NCBI GenBank assembly: GCA_002280475.1 | Contig: NCEB01000013.1 | Span: 1-64,000 of the forward strand | Direction of reading: 5' to 3' | Origin: Brevundimonas subvibrioides | GTDB taxonomy: Bacteria > Pseudomonadota > Alphaproteobacteria > Caulobacterales > Caulobacteraceae | Length of the DNA stretch: 64,000 bases | Shown here: positions 52,296-60,057 of the stretch, piece by piece | How the letters are laid out: each line of letters starts with the position of its first letter | Numbering within the stretch: the first letter of the stretch is position 1 | The notes under the pieces: model-generated | Seen by the model: only the letters and a program-made list of their open reading frames with translations | Told to the model about the DNA's origin: nothing | Database searches by the model: none | Made by a program: the position numbers and the translations under genes

Positions 52296-52835
52296 GTGAA
52301 CACGCTGGAAGCACGGCTGAAGCCGCTCATGATCGGGGGGCTGGATGGGGACACGCGCGCCTGGCGCGAGTTCCTCGGCCTTCTGCGCCCTGCGTTTCAC
52401 GCCTATTTCAAGCGGCGCCAGTTCCACGGCGACGCCGATGTCGAGGATCTGGTGCAGGAAGCCCTGATGGCCGTCCATGCCAAACGCGAGACCTGGCGGC
52501 GGGCCGATCCGGTGACGTCGTGGTGCTACACGATCGCGCGCTACAAGCTGATCGACCACCTGCGCAGGACGGGGCGGGCGAGGTTCGTGCCCATGGTCGA
52601 CGACCTGTCGCTTGAGGTCGACGGGGTCGAGGACGGCGCTGTCCGTCACGATCTCGACCGCCTCTTGTCGACCGTGCCCGCCCGACAGCAGGCCCTGGTC
52701 AAGGATGTGAAACTGTCGGGCTACAGCCTGGCCGAGGCCGGAGAGCGCGCGGGCCTGTCGGAGGGGGCGGCGCGCGTCAGCCTGCACAGGGCCATGAAGG
52801 CCCTGATGAACCGAGTGACCGATCGTGAGACCTGA
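52296..52835 (+). CDS. sigF: ECF sigma factor SigF
   Basis: 179 residues. Region 2 (about 20-90: DVEDLVQEALMAVHAKRETW, SWCYTIARYKLIDHLRR) and region 4 (about 118-170: VPARQQALVKDVKLSGYSLAEAGERAGLSEGAARVSLHRAMKAL) of extracytoplasmic-function sigma factors. It is paired with a NrsF-type anti-sigma gene that starts inside its own 3' end. In Caulobacter this pair controls the response to chromate, cadmium and copper. GTG 52296 gives the full-length N-terminus. Confidence 0.92.
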   Translation: MNTLEARLKPLMIGGLDGDTRAWREFLGLLRPAFHAYFKRRQFHGDADVEDLVQEALMAVHAKRETWRRADPVTSWCYTIARYKLIDHLRRTGRARFVPMVDDLSLEVDGVEDGAVRHDLDRLLSTVPARQQALVKDVKLSGYSLAEAGERAGLSEGAARVSLHRAMKALMNRVTDRET

Positions 52836-53481
52836 ACCCCTGAACACCGAAGACCTGATCGACCGGCTGGCCGCCGGGGCTCGCCCGATCCCCGAGCACA
52901 GACCGGCCCGGCGCGCGGCGCTCTGCGCCGGACTGGCCCTTGTGGCGTCTGCGATCGTGGTCTGGATGACGCTTGGGCCGCGTCCGGATCTGGCGTCCGT
53001 CGTCGACGAACCGGCCTTCCTCCTGCGTCAGGTCTATGCCCTGTCGGTCGCGGGGTTCGCGGGCTGGCTGATGCTGCGCCTGGGTCAGCCGGGCGCGCCG
53101 GTCCGGGGCCCGGTGATCGGCCTCGGCGCGGTCGCCCTGCTGGTGATCGGCCTGGTGGCCTGGGAGCAGGCCGGGCTGGGTGACGCATCGCGGCTCGACT
53201 CACTTCTCGGCCAGTCGTGGACCCAGTGTTCGCTGCGCGTCGGGGCGATCAGCCTGGTGGCGACGCCCTTCGTCTTCTTCGCCGCGCGCAGACTGGCTCC
53301 GGCTCGTCCGACGATGGCGGGCCTTGCCGCCGGCATCGTCGCCGGGGCCGTCGCCGCCTCGGCCTATGGTCTCTATTGCGCGGAGATCACCGCCACCTTC
53401 GTCGCGACCTGGTACAGCCTGGGCATCGTGACATCCGGCCTGCTGGGTGGAGCCCTGGGTCGCTGGGTCCTTCGCTGGTAG
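52825..53481 (+). CDS. nrsF: NrsF-type anti-sigma factor (DUF1109)
   Basis: 218-residue inner-membrane protein with about six transmembrane helices. The N-terminal cytoplasmic stretch (NTEDLIDRLAAGARPIPEHR) would hold SigF. Two conserved Cys in periplasmic or membrane positions, SWTQCSLRVGAISL and YGLYCAEITATFVATWYSLG, are the residues implicated in metal sensing in Caulobacter NrsF. It overlaps sigF by 11 bases (ATG 52825) and ends convergently with doxX. Confidence 0.92.
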   Translation: MRPEPLNTEDLIDRLAAGARPIPEHRPARRAALCAGLALVASAIVVWMTLGPRPDLASVVDEPAFLLRQVYALSVAGFAGWLMLRLGQPGAPVRGPVIGLGAVALLVIGLVAWEQAGLGDASRLDSLLGQSWTQCSLRVGAISLVATPFVFFAARRLAPARPTMAGLAAGIVAGAVAASAYGLYCAEITATFVATWYSLGIVTSGLLGGALGRWVLRW

Positions 53482-53551
53482 TTCCGGCCCGATCACAGCC
53501 CAGGGCCGCGACGACCGCGCTCGACGCGCGGATGTCGCGGCGGACCCCGCT

Positions 53552-54037
53552 TCAGCCCATGCGGAGCAGGCGATCCAGGCTGAGAGTGCCGGCACCGTTC
53601 CGGATCAGATAGATCAGCAGCCCGGCCCACACCAGGTGGGTCGCCCAGGCCGCCGGATAGACCAGCACCTGAATCACGACCGTCATGATCAGCAGGGCCA
53701 ACGCCGATACCCTTGTGAACAGGCCCAGCACCAACAGGATCGGAAACAGATGCTCGGCATAGGTCGCCAGATAGGCGGCGACATCGCTGGGGATCAGAGG
53801 CAGCCGGTACTCCTCGGCGAACAGGAACAAGGCGGTGTCGGACACATCGAGGACGCCCTCCACCTTGGTCCGGCCTGAGAGGAAGAACACCGCCGCGATG
53901 CCGGTCCGGGCGGTCAGGCCGACCAGCCAGTCCGGGACCAGGCGACCGAACGCTCGCCCAGCGGCGTCCACGGGGGCCAGAAGGCCGGTCGCGCCGGTTC
54001 GGGGTGTGGCTTCTGCGGTCATGGCGGTTTCAGACAT
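53552..54037 (-). CDS. DoxX family protein of the bufferin operon
   Basis: 161 residues with four transmembrane helices (about 38-55, 85-103, 108-126, 133-150). The DoxX signature is [15 protein letters not shown] followed by [23 protein letters not shown]. It is the fourth gene of the buf operon and starts within the end of bufC (8-base overlap). Its role is unknown; it may partner a respiratory or redox process. Confidence 0.9.
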   Translation of the reverse strand: MSETAMTAEATPRTGATGLLAPVDAAGRAFGRLVPDWLVGLTARTGIAAVFFLSGRTKVEGVLDVSDTALFLFAEEYRLPLIPSDVAAYLATYAEHLFPILLVLGLFTRVSALALLIMTVVIQVLVYPAAWATHLVWAGLLIYLIRNGAGTLSLDRLLRMG

Positions 54038-54818
54038 CGTTCTGGATCTCCGGATGAAGGGTCGAGAAGGCTCGGGCGGACAGCAGCCCGGCGAACAGGG
54101 TCGAAAGGGTCACGGCGGGGTCGGCCGCGAAGGCGTCGCGCGCGGCCCGGCCGAGGTCGTGGCCGTCGCGACAAGCGGCGAGGAAGGCCCATTCGGGCCG
54201 CGCGAGGCGCCGCCAGATCACGCCGTGGCCGGCCCGGACGATCAGCAGACCTTCCGGCCGTTCTTCCCAGACCATCGGTTCGTCGGGTTCGGCGTCCGGC
54301 TGGTTGTCGATCCAGATCGAAACCACGCTCCAGTCGAACCAGAACAGGGTGGTCGACGGGTGCAGTCGCGCCGTCGAGGAGAACAGCCGCGCCGGCGGCA
54401 TGGCGGCGACCATCGCGCTCGACAGCACGGGCGCGTCGGCGGCTGTGTGGGCTCGCATCCATGCCCGATCGATCCGGGCGACGGGGGCCAGATAGGGCAG
54501 GTCGTGCGCCGGAGGAAAGCCCGCCAGCCAATCGGGAAAGTCCTCGGCGAAGGTGTCCAGGACCGGGTCGACGGGCGGCGAGCCATGCGCGAATTCCGCG
54601 CCCGCCGCCCTGAACCAGTCGCGGCCCACAAGGCGCGCCACGGTGGGGTAGAGGGCCTCCAGCGCATCCAGCCGGGCCTTCACGACCGAGTTCCGATAGA
54701 CATCGACGACCGACCGATCCTGACCGTCAGGGGCCAGCCATCCGTCAAGCGCGGCTGTGTCTCCCGACAGCATGGCGTGGAAGGCGGCCTCGAAGCCGTC
54801 GGTGGCCTGCTCAGGCAT
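54030..54818 (-). CDS. bufC: BufC-like DUF2063 protein
   Basis: 262 residues. Conserved N-terminal DUF2063 domain (about 5-95, [46 protein letters not shown]), then a second domain ([23 protein letters not shown]-like [16 protein letters not shown]). In bufferin operons BufC is the MNIO partner, comparable to a RiPP recognition element. ATG 54818 overlaps bufB by 8 bases. Confidence 0.9.
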   Translation of the reverse strand: MPEQATDGFEAAFHAMLSGDTAALDGWLAPDGQDRSVVDVYRNSVVKARLDALEALYPTVARLVGRDWFRAAGAEFAHGSPPVDPVLDTFAEDFPDWLAGFPPAHDLPYLAPVARIDRAWMRAHTAADAPVLSSAMVAAMPPARLFSSTARLHPSTTLFWFDWSVVSIWIDNQPDAEPDEPMVWEERPEGLLIVRAGHGVIWRRLARPEWAFLAACRDGHDLGRAARDAFAADPAVTLSTLFAGLLSARAFSTLHPEIQNDV

Positions 54819-55704
54819 GGAGGCGGGCTCCCTGAGCGTCGTAGTGGACCAGGGCCCGATCACGCTCGGCCATGAGCACGGCGAAGTCGGGCACGTTTCC
54901 GTCGCGCTCGATCAGCGTCGGGCGAGGTCCGAGCCGCGCCAGAGCGTGGTCGTAGAGCGACCAGACCGCATTGGAGACCGGCGCGTCATGGCTGTCGATC
55001 AGCAGGGCGTCGCCCAGGCGCTCGTCCGGCGCATGGCCGGCCAGGTGGATCTCTCCCACCGCCTCGGCAGGCAGGGCGTCGATGTAGGCGCGGGCGTCGC
55101 CGCCCAGGTTGTGGGTCGTGACGTGGACGTTGTTCACATCGAGCAGCAGGCCGCAGCCGGAGCGGGCGACGATCTCGGTCAGGAACTCGGTCTCGGCCAT
55201 CTCGTGCCCGCGCAGCGCGAGATACAGGGAGGGGTTCTCGATCAGGATCGGACGCCCCAGCGCGGTCTGCACCTCATCGATGTTGTCGGCGATGCAGGCC
55301 AGGCGCGCGCGCGTGCGCGGAAAGGGCAAGAGGTCGGGGTGATAGACGTCGCCATGTCGCGACCAGGCCAGGTGCTCGGAAACGAGCGCCGGCTCCAGGC
55401 CGTCGACCAGGTCGCAGAGCCGATCGAGGTGGTCCGGATCCGGGCGCGCCTCGCTGGCCAGCGACAGGCCCACGCCGTGTATGGACAGGGGCTTGTCTCG
55501 ACGGATGGCGTCCAGCCACGCGAGGCGCGCGCCACCGTCCACCATATAGTTCTCGGCATGAATCTCGAACCACAGTCCGGCCGCCGAACACGCCAGGGCT
55601 TCGGCATAGTGCGGGGACTTGAGCCCCAGCCCGACCGTCAAGCTGCCTACGGGGGGAGTGAAGGCAGGCATGGGCCGGGCCTCGGCGACCGGATGGGGGG
55701 TCAT
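54811..55704 (-). CDS. bufB: BufB, multinuclear non-haem iron oxidase (MNIO, DUF692)
   Basis: 297-residue TIM-barrel MNIO. Iron-binding segments seen: GLGLKSPHYAEAL (His), WFEIHAENYMVDGG (Glu/His/Asn), HLAWSRHGDVYHPDL, LIENPSLYL, LLDVNNVHVTTHNLGGD and GEIHLAGHAPDE. MNIO enzymes with this partner set turn core Cys residues of BufA into thiooxazole rings. It starts 13 bases after bufA1. Confidence 0.94.
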   Translation of the reverse strand: MTPHPVAEARPMPAFTPPVGSLTVGLGLKSPHYAEALACSAAGLWFEIHAENYMVDGGARLAWLDAIRRDKPLSIHGVGLSLASEARPDPDHLDRLCDLVDGLEPALVSEHLAWSRHGDVYHPDLLPFPRTRARLACIADNIDEVQTALGRPILIENPSLYLALRGHEMAETEFLTEIVARSGCGLLLDVNNVHVTTHNLGGDARAYIDALPAEAVGEIHLAGHAPDERLGDALLIDSHDAPVSNAVWSLYDHALARLGPRPTLIERDGNVPDFAVLMAERDRALVHYDAQGARLHA

Positions 55705-55717
55705 GCCGCTGGAGGGA

Positions 55718-56011
55718 TCAGCGGGTGACGGGCGTCAGCGATCCATTCCCGCGCGGGGTCTGGATCGAAGTGCAGGTTCCGGCGGGAACCAGCTTCCAGG
55801 CGTTGCCCTGATAGTCGCGCGTCGAGGTGCCGGCGCAGGTCGTGCCAGGGCCGGCGGCGCAGTCGTTCTTGGTCGCGAGGGCGACGCCGTAACATTTCTC
55901 CATGGCGGGCTCCGCCGCCCGGCTGTTGCTGCTCTGGGCGTGAGCCAGGCCGGCACCGGCGACGAGGGCCAGGGCGGTGGCACCGCCGATGGTCATGTGG
56001 GTCTTGGTCAT
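55718..56011 (-). CDS. bufA1: Bufferin precursor BufA1 (DUF2282)
   Basis: 97 residues. A signal peptide (1-25, ending AHAQ) serves as leader, then a 70-residue core with four Cys: Cys40 (MEKCYGVAL), Cys51 (TKNDCAAGP), Cys59 ([14 protein letters not shown]) and Cys80 (VPAGTCTS). This spacing is the BufA1 pattern, in which two Cys become thiooxazoles and the rest form a disulfide. The protein would be exported and bind copper. The first gene of its operon; SD GGAG precedes ATG 56011. Confidence 0.93.
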   Translation of the reverse strand: MTKTHMTIGGATALALVAGAGLAHAQSSNSRAAEPAMEKCYGVALATKNDCAAGPGTTCAGTSTRDYQGNAWKLVPAGTCTSIQTPRGNGSLTPVTR

Positions 56012-56058
56012 GGGTGAGCTCCGTTGGCGTTTCCGTCCGAGGCGTCGGACGGGCCCTC

Positions 56059-56085
56059 ATTCGGAGTGATCCACATTCCGTTACG
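56059..56085 (-). promoter_or_regulatory. Predicted SigF-dependent promoter of bufA1-bufB-bufC-doxX
   Basis: On the minus strand: GTAACG (56085-56080), CGAATG (56064-56059), 16 bases between GTAAC and CGAAT. The same architecture precedes sigF. The 5' leader (about 40 bases) contains a CCGTCCGA/TCGGACGG hairpin at 56034-56053. Confidence 0.7.
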
Positions 56086-56162
56086 CGAAACCGGACGCAG
56101 TGTGACGAGAGCCTGCAGGCCCCGCCTTGCACCCCCCGCCCGCCCGCGCCTATCTACCCCTC

Positions 56163-56492
56163 ATGAAAGATCTCAACGCCCTGATGCAGCAGGCCCAGGC
56201 GATGCAGCAGAAGCTGCAGGACGCCCAGGCGAAGATGGCCGAAACCACCGCCGAGGGCACCTCGGGCGGCGGCATGGTGACGATGACCCTGAAGGGGCCC
56301 GGCGAGATCACGGCGGTCCGCATCGACGACAGTCTGATGGTCCCGGGCGAGGCCGAGATCCTGGCGGACCTGATCGTGGCCGCCCACGGCGACGCCAAGC
56401 GCAAGCTGGACGTCACCAACGCCGAGCTGATGCGCGAGGCCGCCGGCCCCATGGCGGGGCTCAACATCCCCGGCATGCCCAAGCTGTTCTGA
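56163..56492 (+). CDS. ybaB: YbaB/EbfC nucleoid-associated protein
   Basis: 109 residues. MKDLNALMQQAQAMQQKLQDAQAKMAETTAEG, a Gly-rich turn, then VTMTLKGPGEITAVRIDDSL and a C-terminal helix. It binds DNA as a dimer and usually lies between dnaX and recR. Here the sigF/buf cluster separates it from dnaX. I use ATG 56163; the longer frame from 56127 has an atypical N-terminus. Confidence 0.94.
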   Translation: MKDLNALMQQAQAMQQKLQDAQAKMAETTAEGTSGGGMVTMTLKGPGEITAVRIDDSLMVPGEAEILADLIVAAHGDAKRKLDVTNAELMREAAGPMAGLNIPGMPKLF

Positions 56493-56518
56493 GGCCTTGG
56501 CGGGCACAGCCCATTTCT

Positions 56519-56648
56519 CCGCTCATCCCCGCGAACGCAGGGACCCAGTGCTTTGGGCGATGACCGCCCGGGTCCGGAGCTCCGCCTTCAATCCCATGCA
56601 CCGTGCCTCGCTTAAGGTCTGGGTCCCCGCGTTCGCGGGGATGAGCGG
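56519..56648. repeat. 130-bp inverted REP doublet (family F2, copy 3)
   Basis: CCGCTCATCCCCGCGAACGC at the left and CGCGGGGATGAGCGG at the right. It is between ybaB and recR, ending 15 bases before the recR start. Confidence 0.9.
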
Positions 56649-56663
56649 AAATCCGGTGGACTG

Positions 56664-57266
56664 ATGGCCGCCTCCGCCGGACCCGAGATCGAGCGGCTGA
56701 TCGCCCTTCTGGCCAAGCTGCCGGGGCTCGGCCCCCGCTCGGCCCGCCGCGCGGCGCTGGCGCTGCTGAAAAGGCGTGAACAGCTGCTGGTTCCGCTCGC
56801 CGCCGCCCTGGCCGAGACCGCCGAGAAGGTCGTGTCCTGTTCGGTCTGCGGCACGCCCGACACGCGCGACCCCTGCGCCATCTGTTCGGACCCCGCCCGT
56901 GACAACGGCCTGATCTGCGTGGTCGAGGAGGCCGGCGCGCTCTGGGCCATGGAGCGGTCCGGGGCCTTTCGCGGCAAATACCATGTGCTTGGCGGCCTGT
57001 TGTCGGCGCTGGACGGCGTCGGGCCCGATGCCCTGCGCGTCTCCGAACTGGTCGGCCGGGTCCGGGGCGGCGGCGTGCGCGAGGTCGTGCTGGCGCTGCC
57101 CGCCACCGTCGACGGCCAGACCACCGCCCACTATCTGGCTGATCGTATCGCCGGCGACGGGCTGGAGATCACCTCACTGGCGCGCGGCGTGCCCGTCGGC
57201 GGCGACCTCGACTGGCTGGACGACGGCACCATCGTCCAGGCGCTGCGGGCACGGCGTCCGGCGTAA
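56664..57266 (+). CDS. recR: Recombination mediator RecR
   Basis: 200 residues. N-terminal HhH (LPGLGPRSARRAAL), a four-Cys zinc finger (Cys59, Cys62, Cys71, Cys74: CSVCGTPDTRDPCAIC), Toprim segment ICVVEEAGALWAMERSGAFRGKYHVLGG and the C-terminal Walker-like LARGVPVGGDLDWLDDGTI. It acts with RecO in loading RecA. GGTGGACTG precedes ATG 56664. A 22-base hairpin (57270-57292, CCCTCTCCCC type) follows. Confidence 0.96.
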   Translation: MAASAGPEIERLIALLAKLPGLGPRSARRAALALLKRREQLLVPLAAALAETAEKVVSCSVCGTPDTRDPCAICSDPARDNGLICVVEEAGALWAMERSGAFRGKYHVLGGLLSALDGVGPDALRVSELVGRVRGGGVREVVLALPATVDGQTTAHYLADRIAGDGLEITSLARGVPVGGDLDWLDDGTIVQALRARRPA

Positions 57267-57447
57267 CGAATCCCTCTCCCCACGGGAGAGGGGCGTCCAC
57301 GTCCGCTTCTGACGCATCGGCCTCCTACAGTGCCGGAATGACCTCGTTCCGGCCTCTTCCTTGCGTGGATTTCGCACTATTCAGACGGTTCGCACGCATT
57401 TCTCGGCGCGCTCGCCCTGACCTCCGACTCCCGCTATCGAACGGATC

Positions 57448-58707
57448 ATGAACGCGATGTCCCTGATCCTTCTGGTCACCACCCTTGCGCTGGGGGCCGG
57501 CTTCCTGTGGGCCTTTCTCGGCTGGCAACGGACGCGCGGCGAGGTGACCCTGGCCCATGAGCGGCTGGTCCATTTCGAAGGGCGCAGCGAGGCCATGGCC
57601 GATCTGGTGAAGGCCCAGGCCGCCGAATCCGCCCGCGCCGTCGCCGATCAGATGGTCACCCGCGCCACCCAGACGTTCGAGGCCCAGGAGATGGCGGTCC
57701 GCGCCCGGCTTGAGGCCCAGCTGAAGCCGGTGGCCGATACGCTGAAGGCGTTCGACGAGAAGGTCACCGCCCTGGAGAAGGCCCGCGCCGAGGAAACGGG
57801 CACGCTGAAGGCCGAACTGGCCGCCCTGATGGTCGCCTCCTCCTCCACCCGCGACGAGGCCCGCAAGCTGACCGAGGCCCTGCGTGGCAACACCGGCCGG
57901 CGCGGGCGCTGGGGCGAGCAGACCTGTCGGAATGTGCTGGAGGCCGCCGGCATGGCGGGCCGCTTCGACTTCACCGAACAGACCTCGGCCGCCGACGAGA
58001 CGGGGGCCCAGCAGCGGCCCGACTTCATCGTCCGCATGCCCGGTGGCGGCATGTTCGTGATCGACGCCAAGGTGCCCCTGGCCCTGCCGGACCCGGCCGA
58101 CGGCGACGAGGACGCCCAGGCCCGGGCCGTCGCCCTGCGCACCGCCGCCAGCATGAAGACCCACGTCCGTCAGCTGTCGGCCAAGGCCTATCAGGACCAG
58201 TTCAAGCCCAGCCCCGACGTGGTCGTCATGTTCGTGCCGGGCGAATCCTTCCTGGCGGCGGCCCTGGATCACGAGCCGGACCTGCTGTCTCAGGCCATGG
58301 CGTCGCGCGTCCTGATCGCCACCCCGACGACCCTGTTCGCCATCTGCAAGGCCGTCGCCTACGGCTGGCGCGCCGAGGAACAGTCGAGGAACGCCGACGA
58401 GGTCGCGAAACTGGGCAAGGAGCTCTACAAGCGGCTGTCGGTCATGGGCGGCCATGCCGTGGCCCTGGGCAAGTCGCTCGGCCTCGCGGTCGACAAGTAT
58501 AATGCCTTCGTCGGCTCGTTGGAGACCCAGGTCATGGTCTCGGCTCGCCGCTTCGAGGATTTGCAGGTCAATCATGAAGGTAAGGACCTGCCCCTGGCGG
58601 CCCCCGTCGACGCCGCGCCCCGCTCGCTCGCCCGGCCCGAACTGCTCGCCGACGCCGCCCAGGCCGAGGCGCGCACGCCGGCTCTTGAATCTTCGCGCGA
58701 CCGCTGA
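57448..58707 (+). CDS. rmuC: DNA recombination protein RmuC
   Basis: 419 residues: an N-terminal membrane segment (5-25), a long coiled coil (about 40-140, rich in A/E/K), then the RmuC nuclease-like domain (about 140-375) with NTGRRGRWGEQTCRNVLEAAG, RPDFIVRMPGGGMFVIDAKVPL and FVPGESFLAAALDHEPDL. Family members affect inversion of short repeats. The last about 40 residues are variable. Confidence 0.93.
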   Translation: MNAMSLILLVTTLALGAGFLWAFLGWQRTRGEVTLAHERLVHFEGRSEAMADLVKAQAAESARAVADQMVTRATQTFEAQEMAVRARLEAQLKPVADTLKAFDEKVTALEKARAEETGTLKAELAALMVASSSTRDEARKLTEALRGNTGRRGRWGEQTCRNVLEAAGMAGRFDFTEQTSAADETGAQQRPDFIVRMPGGGMFVIDAKVPLALPDPADGDEDAQARAVALRTAASMKTHVRQLSAKAYQDQFKPSPDVVVMFVPGESFLAAALDHEPDLLSQAMASRVLIATPTTLFAICKAVAYGWRAEEQSRNADEVAKLGKELYKRLSVMGGHAVALGKSLGLAVDKYNAFVGSLETQVMVSARRFEDLQVNHEGKDLPLAAPVDAAPRSLARPELLADAAQAEARTPALESSRDR

Positions 58708-58716
58708 CAAGGTCAC

Positions 58717-58744
58717 TTGACAGCGCTGCGGCGTGATGTAAAAC
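58717..58744 (+). promoter_or_regulatory. Predicted promoter and repressor sites for the 58.8-60 kb operon
   Basis: TTGACA (58717-58722), 16 bases, TAAAAC (58739-58744). Four related heptamers surround it: TGACAAG 58705-58711, CTTGACA 58716-58722, CTTGTCA 58748-58754 and CTTGTCA 58769-58775, the last touching the ATG. They are probable binding sites for the HTH protein encoded at 59211. Confidence 0.5.
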
Positions 58745-58774
58745 GTCCTTGTCAAACAGACGGGGTTGCTTGTC

Positions 58775-59206
58775 ATGAATGCGACGGAGGTGCGCGTGTC
58801 CGAACGTCCCCTGGCCCGATACGGCCTGTTGATGGCGGTGTGCCTGGTCGCGGGCGGCATCGCCGGCGGCGTCTCGGCCGCCTTTGGTGAGGCGGCCGGT
58901 GTTGGCCCCGTCATCGTGGCCGGCTCCGTCGGCCTCGCCATGGCGGCTGGTCTCTGGGTGTGTGCCCGCTGGTGGCGGGCCCTCGACGAGGCCGCCCAGG
59001 AAGCCCACAAATGGGCTTGGTGGTGGGGCTCCACCTTCGGCCTTGCGATCGGCGGCGTCGCTCTGTTCACCCTCGCCTATGCGACGCCCGACGCCCTGAC
59101 GGCGGAGCCGAAGGATCTGCTGTTGGGCGGGGCGGGCCTTGTGGCGCTGGGGCAGACCGTCGGCTACGGCGTCGCCTGGGCCGTCTGGTGGCTGAAGCGG
59201 CGGTGA
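58775..59206 (+). CDS. Four-helix membrane protein of unknown function
   Basis: 143 residues, four predicted transmembrane helices (about 18-38, 45-65, 88-106, 118-136). The loop WWRALDEAAQEAHKWAWWWGS between helices 2 and 3 is Trp/Glu-rich, as in a small family I have seen next to XRE-type regulators. It starts the operon with the HTH and a second membrane protein. I use ATG 58775; TTG 58766 would add three residues. Confidence 0.8.
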   Translation: MNATEVRVSERPLARYGLLMAVCLVAGGIAGGVSAAFGEAAGVGPVIVAGSVGLAMAAGLWVCARWWRALDEAAQEAHKWAWWWGSTFGLAIGGVALFTLAYATPDALTAEPKDLLLGGAGLVALGQTVGYGVAWAVWWLKRR

Positions 59207-59210
59207 CCTT

Positions 59211-59408
59211 ATGAACAATCGCCTCAAGGTCCTGCGCGCAGAGCGCAACTGGAGCCAGGCCGACCTCGCCGCCGCTCTGGGTGTCTCGCGCCAGACCGTC
59301 AACGCGCTGGAGACGGGTCGCTACGACCCCTCCCTGCCGCTGGCCTTCAAGATCGCCCGCGTCTTCTCTCAACCCATCGAATCCATCTTCTCGGACACAG
59401 GAGCCTGA
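59211..59408 (+). CDS. XRE-family helix-turn-helix regulator
   Basis: 65 residues. The whole protein is one Cro/C1-type domain: LKVLRAERNWSQADLAAALGVSRQTVNALETGRYDPSLPLAFKIARVF. It belongs to the short single-domain group (YgzD/YozG-like) that regulates its own membrane-protein operon. It lies 4 bases after the upstream gene and 2 before the next. Confidence 0.93.
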   Translation: MNNRLKVLRAERNWSQADLAAALGVSRQTVNALETGRYDPSLPLAFKIARVFSQPIESIFSDTGA

Positions 59409-59410
59409 TC

Positions 59411-59998
59411 ATGATGTCCCAAGCCGAAGATCGCCGCCAATCCCTGCCCCAGAAGATCGGCATCGCCGTCGTTCTGGGCGGCCTCGGTGCCCTGACGGGC
59501 TACGGCATGGCCCAGATATTCAAGGACGAGGGGGCTCCCTGGCCCGACGTCCTGGCCATGGCCATGGCCGTCGCCCTGATCGCCGTTGGCCTGCTGAGCG
59601 CCGCCGTCATGGCCACCCGGCCGTCGTCCGTGCCCAAGGGCTGCGGCATCCTGCAGGTCGTCGTCTTCCTGCTGGCCGGCGTGATGCTGCTGGCCCCGAT
59701 GTATGCGCCGGCCCTGGCCACGCCCGACGTCGTCTTCGGCGGCATCGTGGTTCTGCTGGCCATCCAGACCGTCGCCAACGTGCTGTTGTGGCGGCGCGCC
59801 GACGAGATGCTGCGACAGGTGATGGCCGACACCTCGGTCATGGCCTTCTGGGCCCTGCAGACGGCGTTGTTCCTCTATGCCGCCGCCGAGCGACTGGGGC
59901 TGATCGAGACCATCAGCGGTTGGGGCCTGACCGGCATCCTGATGGCCGTCTACCTGCTCGCCTCCATCGTCGCCTCCGCGCGGCGCGGGATCACCTGA
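59411..59998 (+). CDS. Multi-helix membrane protein of unknown function
   Basis: 195 residues with about five to six transmembrane helices (ICVVLGGLGALTGYGMA-like 19-35, 53-72, 82-100, 104-124, 138-156, 165-186). It is probably co-transcribed with the HTH gene. I do not recognise a named family. The order membrane protein, HTH, membrane protein is a tight three-gene operon with 2-4 base spacing. Confidence 0.8.
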   Translation: MMSQAEDRRQSLPQKIGIAVVLGGLGALTGYGMAQIFKDEGAPWPDVLAMAMAVALIAVGLLSAAVMATRPSSVPKGCGILQVVVFLLAGVMLLAPMYAPALATPDVVFGGIVVLLAIQTVANVLLWRRADEMLRQVMADTSVMAFWALQTALFLYAAAERLGLIETISGWGLTGILMAVYLLASIVASARRGIT

Positions 59999-60057
59999 CG
60001 CCTTCTGCCTTTCTTGTGTCTTCAACGCCTGCCTCCCTGATCGAAAGGATCGGATCG

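Noticed and set aside
50415-52847. An 810-codon open frame on the - strand
   Set aside because: It lies opposite dnaX and sigF and has no recognisable domain, so it is a shadow of those genes.
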